31,057 nt of DNA from a virus. Below are positions 28,768 to 31,057 of this stretch, piece after piece. A program made the position numbers and the translations under genes. The stretch is from IMG/VR virus record IMGVR_UViG_3300048113_000477, positions 1 to 31,057 of that record. The stretch is one strand, 5' to 3'. Position 1 is the first letter of the stretch. Every line of letters starts with the position of its first letter. Under the pieces are notes generated by a model. The model saw only the letters and a list, made by a program, of their open reading frames with translations. It did not search any database and was not told where the DNA came from.

Positions 28768-29271
28768 CTATCCTCTATCCATCAATCCATCAGAAGGAGT
28801 TCCAACCAATGTTGTTGTTGTAGTCGTTGGGGCTTTGTAAAGACTTGCAGCAGTAAGGGCAGTGTTAAACAAGCTTTGGCGCGCTTGAGTTTTGTATTGC
28901 TCCGCAGTGATGCGTCCCTGCCTACGAGTTTCTTCCGCTTGACGCTCAATGTTTTCAACCTCGCGGCGTTCTTGTTCGCGCAGTCGGTCAACATCAACAC
29001 CATAGCGTCGAGCCTCTTCCTTGCGTAGTGCTTGGATGCTGCGATCACCACGACCCATAAAGGCAGCTAACGCAATGTTAGATGCAATTAGTTCATCAAA
29101 CTGCTCTGAGCGTTGCCTGTGCTGTTGTGTTGTAATCTCTTGCACATCAAAGCGTTGCTTGCGTATCTCGGCAGCTTGGCGTTCTGCTTCACGCCGTGCC
29201 GCTCTTGCAGCCCGCTTGCTTGCGCCATAACTGGCGATGCCAGAACCTACTGCTAGTGCTGCTTGCCACAT
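28768..29271 (-). CDS. Internal virion protein, gp14-like
   Basis: 167 aa. The N-terminal 'MWQAALAVGSGIASYGASKR' is a membrane-active or glycine-zipper-like helix, followed by a long Arg/Glu/Gln coiled helix ('RAARREAERQAAEIRKQRFD', 'EQERREVENIERQAEETRRQ') and a Thr-rich tail. Podovirus gp14-like proteins have this plan and form the outer-membrane end of the ejection channel. TAATG overlap with the nozzle gene stop. Confidence 0.78.
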   Translation of the reverse strand: MWQAALAVGSGIASYGASKRAARAARREAERQAAEIRKQRFDVQEITTQQHRQRSEQFDELIASNIALAAFMGRGDRSIQALRKEEARRYGVDVDRLREQERREVENIERQAEETRRQGRITAEQYKTQARQSLFNTALTAASLYKAPTTTTTTLVGTPSDGLMDRG

Positions 29272-31057
29272 TAGAAAGTCACCTCAATAACCATACCGTT
29301 TAGTTGTAAATCAAAAGGAACAGACTGACTAACTGTAACAGACGGGTCTTTTGAAATACCAATTAACCTAAACTCTTTTCTACCAGTAAACTTAGACCTA
29401 TCCAAAGAGAAATCATCGTTTACATTCCTGATAATCATATCCTTACTATTGACCGATGCAGACAAAGTATCCTGCAAATCAAGAGTAACCATATCAATTT
29501 TGCGCGGCGCAGCAGTCATCGGGCCGCCACCCATCAACGCATCAATAGGCATTGTCTGTAGGATGGGGGTAAATTGATAGCCGATGTAAGCTGTAGTAAT
29601 TTCCTTAACGCTAGATACATCAACCTTCCCAGAGGCCACAGTAAACTCGCCAATGTAATCTGTGCCGCTAACCACGCGAACCACAGCACCATCAGAGAAC
29701 TGGCTGCTAACGTCGAACACGCCATCATCGTTAACGATTGAGCTAAACTCATCGCAGTAATCCATCGGCATCTCTTCGTTAAACTTCTCAAGGTAGTAAC
29801 GATTAGTGCCATCACCCTGATCGCGAACAGCAATGCAATACACATTGCGGTCAACAGCGCAAACACTGTGGAACTTTCCCGATGTATCCCACAGCATCCA
29901 CCCAGCGCGTTGATCGCCGCGAGAGGAGTAGAAGACAGACATAGTGCCATCATTGTTAATCAAGAAGCAGTATGACTCAGCCCGGTCAAAGCCACCCTTA
30001 ATACTTGCAGACTGGATAGGAGAACGCATCAGATGGGTAGCAGTCACAGACACATTCTCTGTGTTGTAGGCTTGCTCCACCTCACTATACACATAAGACC
30101 CCAGCATCTTGCCGGAGGCTTGCGTATAGAGGGTTGCGCCATCAAAAGGCTGTGGTCGCATATAAGACGAGCCGTAAGGTGTCTGACGCTTAATTATGGC
30201 GTTTGCAGGGGTAACAGGTCTATCAGTGAAAGCAGGAATGAATGACTCAGAAGAAGCAGAGAATATCTGTAGGTCACGATTAACCACAAGATGACGGATA
30301 TGAGAGAACTCACCAAAGTTAGAGTTAAGATCAATGGCATCACTGTCCGCCCCCGTGCCTATGTCGAAGTTAAAGAAGTTGGCAGACTTGGAAGCCCAGA
30401 CATGACCGGGCTGTGCTGTCGTGCCAGCAAACCACAGGCGACCTTCGTGGAATGTTACAGCAGCAGGGTAGCCGCGAACAGCAGAGTAAGACTGCTCATA
30501 CCACTCTGGGGTAGCAGCACCGCTTGAGATTTCAACAGAACCGCCACCGATGGCAGAAGAAGAGGCATTAGACCCAGCAGTGTATTCAAATGTATTAAGG
30601 TCAATAACCTTGCTTACAGTTTTTGTTCCCTCCATGTGAGAGGCGTTAAGACCTCCCAAAGCCCCCACGCGATCAATAACAAAAACGTCACCAACACCCA
30701 TACCGTGAAGAGGCATAGTAACTTGAACAGCACTAGTGCCAGCAAACACCTCAATAGAATCTGGCGCAAGGCGACGAAGTATCGTGCCAGTAATGTCCAC
30801 CCTAACTTGAGTTGCGCTAACATATGTTTTTATCTCACAAGGCGTATTACCAATTAGCAGATACGAACCAACGTGACCTGATACAAAGTAACTACTGCTT
30901 GCAGTTACAAGAACATTCGTGCCGGACGTAGCCGCAGGGTCTAGTGTAACACCACCCTTTTGAAATTTGTAGTAGGGGTGTGTTGGAGAATCATCATTAC
31001 CATTGTCCTCAAACTCAAACACCTCAGAGACAAAGGTCTTCAACCCAGTCCGGCGAA
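29271..31057 (-). CDS. Tail tubular protein B (gp12-like), C-terminal part
   Basis: This is the remaining part of the 743-aa nozzle protein, running off the right edge and continuing at 691-1. An apparent ATG at 31043 is just residue 154 of the complete protein. Beta-rich segments: 'HGMGVGDVFVIDRVGALGG', 'GYPAAVTFHEGRLWFAGTTA' (a conserved nozzle motif 'GyP..v.f.q.RL.faGt'), 'FFNFDIGTGADSDAIDLN' and 'NRDLQIFSASSESFI'. The 3' end overlaps the next start by TAATG. The stop is intact at 29271. Confidence 0.93.
   Translation of the reverse strand, partial: RRTGLKTFVSEVFEFEDNGNDDSPTHPYYKFQKGGVTLDPAATSGTNVLVTASSSYFVSGHVGSYLLIGNTPCEIKTYVSATQVRVDITGTILRRLAPDSIEVFAGTSAVQVTMPLHGMGVGDVFVIDRVGALGGLNASHMEGTKTVSKVIDLNTFEYTAGSNASSSAIGGGSVEISSGAATPEWYEQSYSAVRGYPAAVTFHEGRLWFAGTTAQPGHVWASKSANFFNFDIGTGADSDAIDLNSNFGEFSHIRHLVVNRDLQIFSASSESFIPAFTDRPVTPANAIIKRQTPYGSSYMRPQPFDGATLYTQASGKMLGSYVYSEVEQAYNTENVSVTATHLMRSPIQSASIKGGFDRAESYCFLINNDGTMSVFYSSRGDQRAGWMLWDTSGKFHSVCAVDRNVYCIAVRDQGDGTNRYYLEKFNEEMPMDYCDEFSSIVNDDGVFDVSSQFSDGAVVRVVSGTDYIGEFTVASGKVDVSSVKEITTAYIGYQFTPILQTMPIDALMGGGPMTAAPRKIDMVTLDLQDTLSASVNSKDMIIRNVNDDFSLDRSKFTGRKEFRLIGISKDPSVTVSQSVPFDLQLNGMVIEVTF
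30812..31057. repeat. Right copy of the terminal overlap
   Basis: Same sequence as 1-246, with G at 30939, A at 30963, C at 31023 and G at 31035 where the left copy has A, G, T and A. All four differences are transitions at third codon positions of the nozzle gene and do not change the protein (Asp, Phe, Glu, Thr). Confidence 0.93.

Noticed and set aside
31041-31043. ATG as genuine start of a 590-aa protein
   Set aside because: The frame is open upstream and, over the terminal overlap, continues to the ATG at 691 with a typical gp12 N-terminus.

Overview
The window is essentially one complete genome of a small tailed phage with a T7-like (podovirus) virion. It has TerS, TerL, a head-tail connector portal, scaffold, capsid, tail tubular proteins A and B, three internal virion (ejection) proteins and a fibre with a T7-type N-terminus. 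The two window ends overlap: positions 1-246 match 30812-31057 with four differences. Joining them restores one 743-codon gene, so the molecule was assembled as a circle of about 30,811 bp. No integrase, repressor, RNA polymerase or DNA polymerase gene was found. The phage is therefore probably lytic and relies on host RNA polymerase and the host replisome. The 3-TM holin of the type seen in gene transfer agents, the M15 endolysin and the small-gene repertoire suggest a marine alphaproteobacterial host. That is inference from family resemblance, not proven. The layout recalls the polymerase-less marine podoviruses (HTVC010P-like), but I could not compare sequences.

Layout. Two convergent transcription units fill the circle. 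The early unit (+ strand, about 11.1-17.5 kb) starts at a strong sigma70-type promoter (TTGACG, 17 bp, TATATT). A perfect DnaA box overlaps its -10 element. The unit encodes a putative papain-like protein, a run of small unknown proteins, a Holliday-junction-resolvase-like nuclease, a stand-alone DnaA domain IV protein, a lambda-exo/YqaJ-like exonuclease, a Rad52/ERF-like annealing protein, an SSB-like protein, a small HTH protein and another PD-(D/E)XK protein. This is a recombination-centred replication kit that would use host polymerases.

The late unit (- strand) runs from 10.9 kb leftward to position 1, continues from 31.06 kb, and ends at 17.48 kb. Its order is TerS; a 370-aa protein; seven tiny mostly basic proteins; TerL; three tandem paralogues sharing a C-terminal signature; portal; a Bbp19-like protein; scaffold; terminator; capsid; second terminator; tail tubes A and B; three ejection proteins; tail fibre; a second receptor-binding-like protein; small proteins; and a lysis cassette (membrane proteins, an embedded nuclease, holin, M15 endolysin). 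Most late genes are chained by TAATG or ATGA stop/start overlaps. The two units stop in the same CTAG tetranucleotide at 17484-17487.

Most interesting points: (1) the phage DnaA domain IV gene together with a DnaA box on its own early promoter; (2) three tandem paralogues with a shared 'KRGKASLLS...GGAGFFQRYF' ending; (3) a putative papain-like protein as first early gene; (4) a major capsid gene isolated between two terminators; (5) terminal overlap differences that are all synonymous third-position transitions, indicating two co-existing strains.
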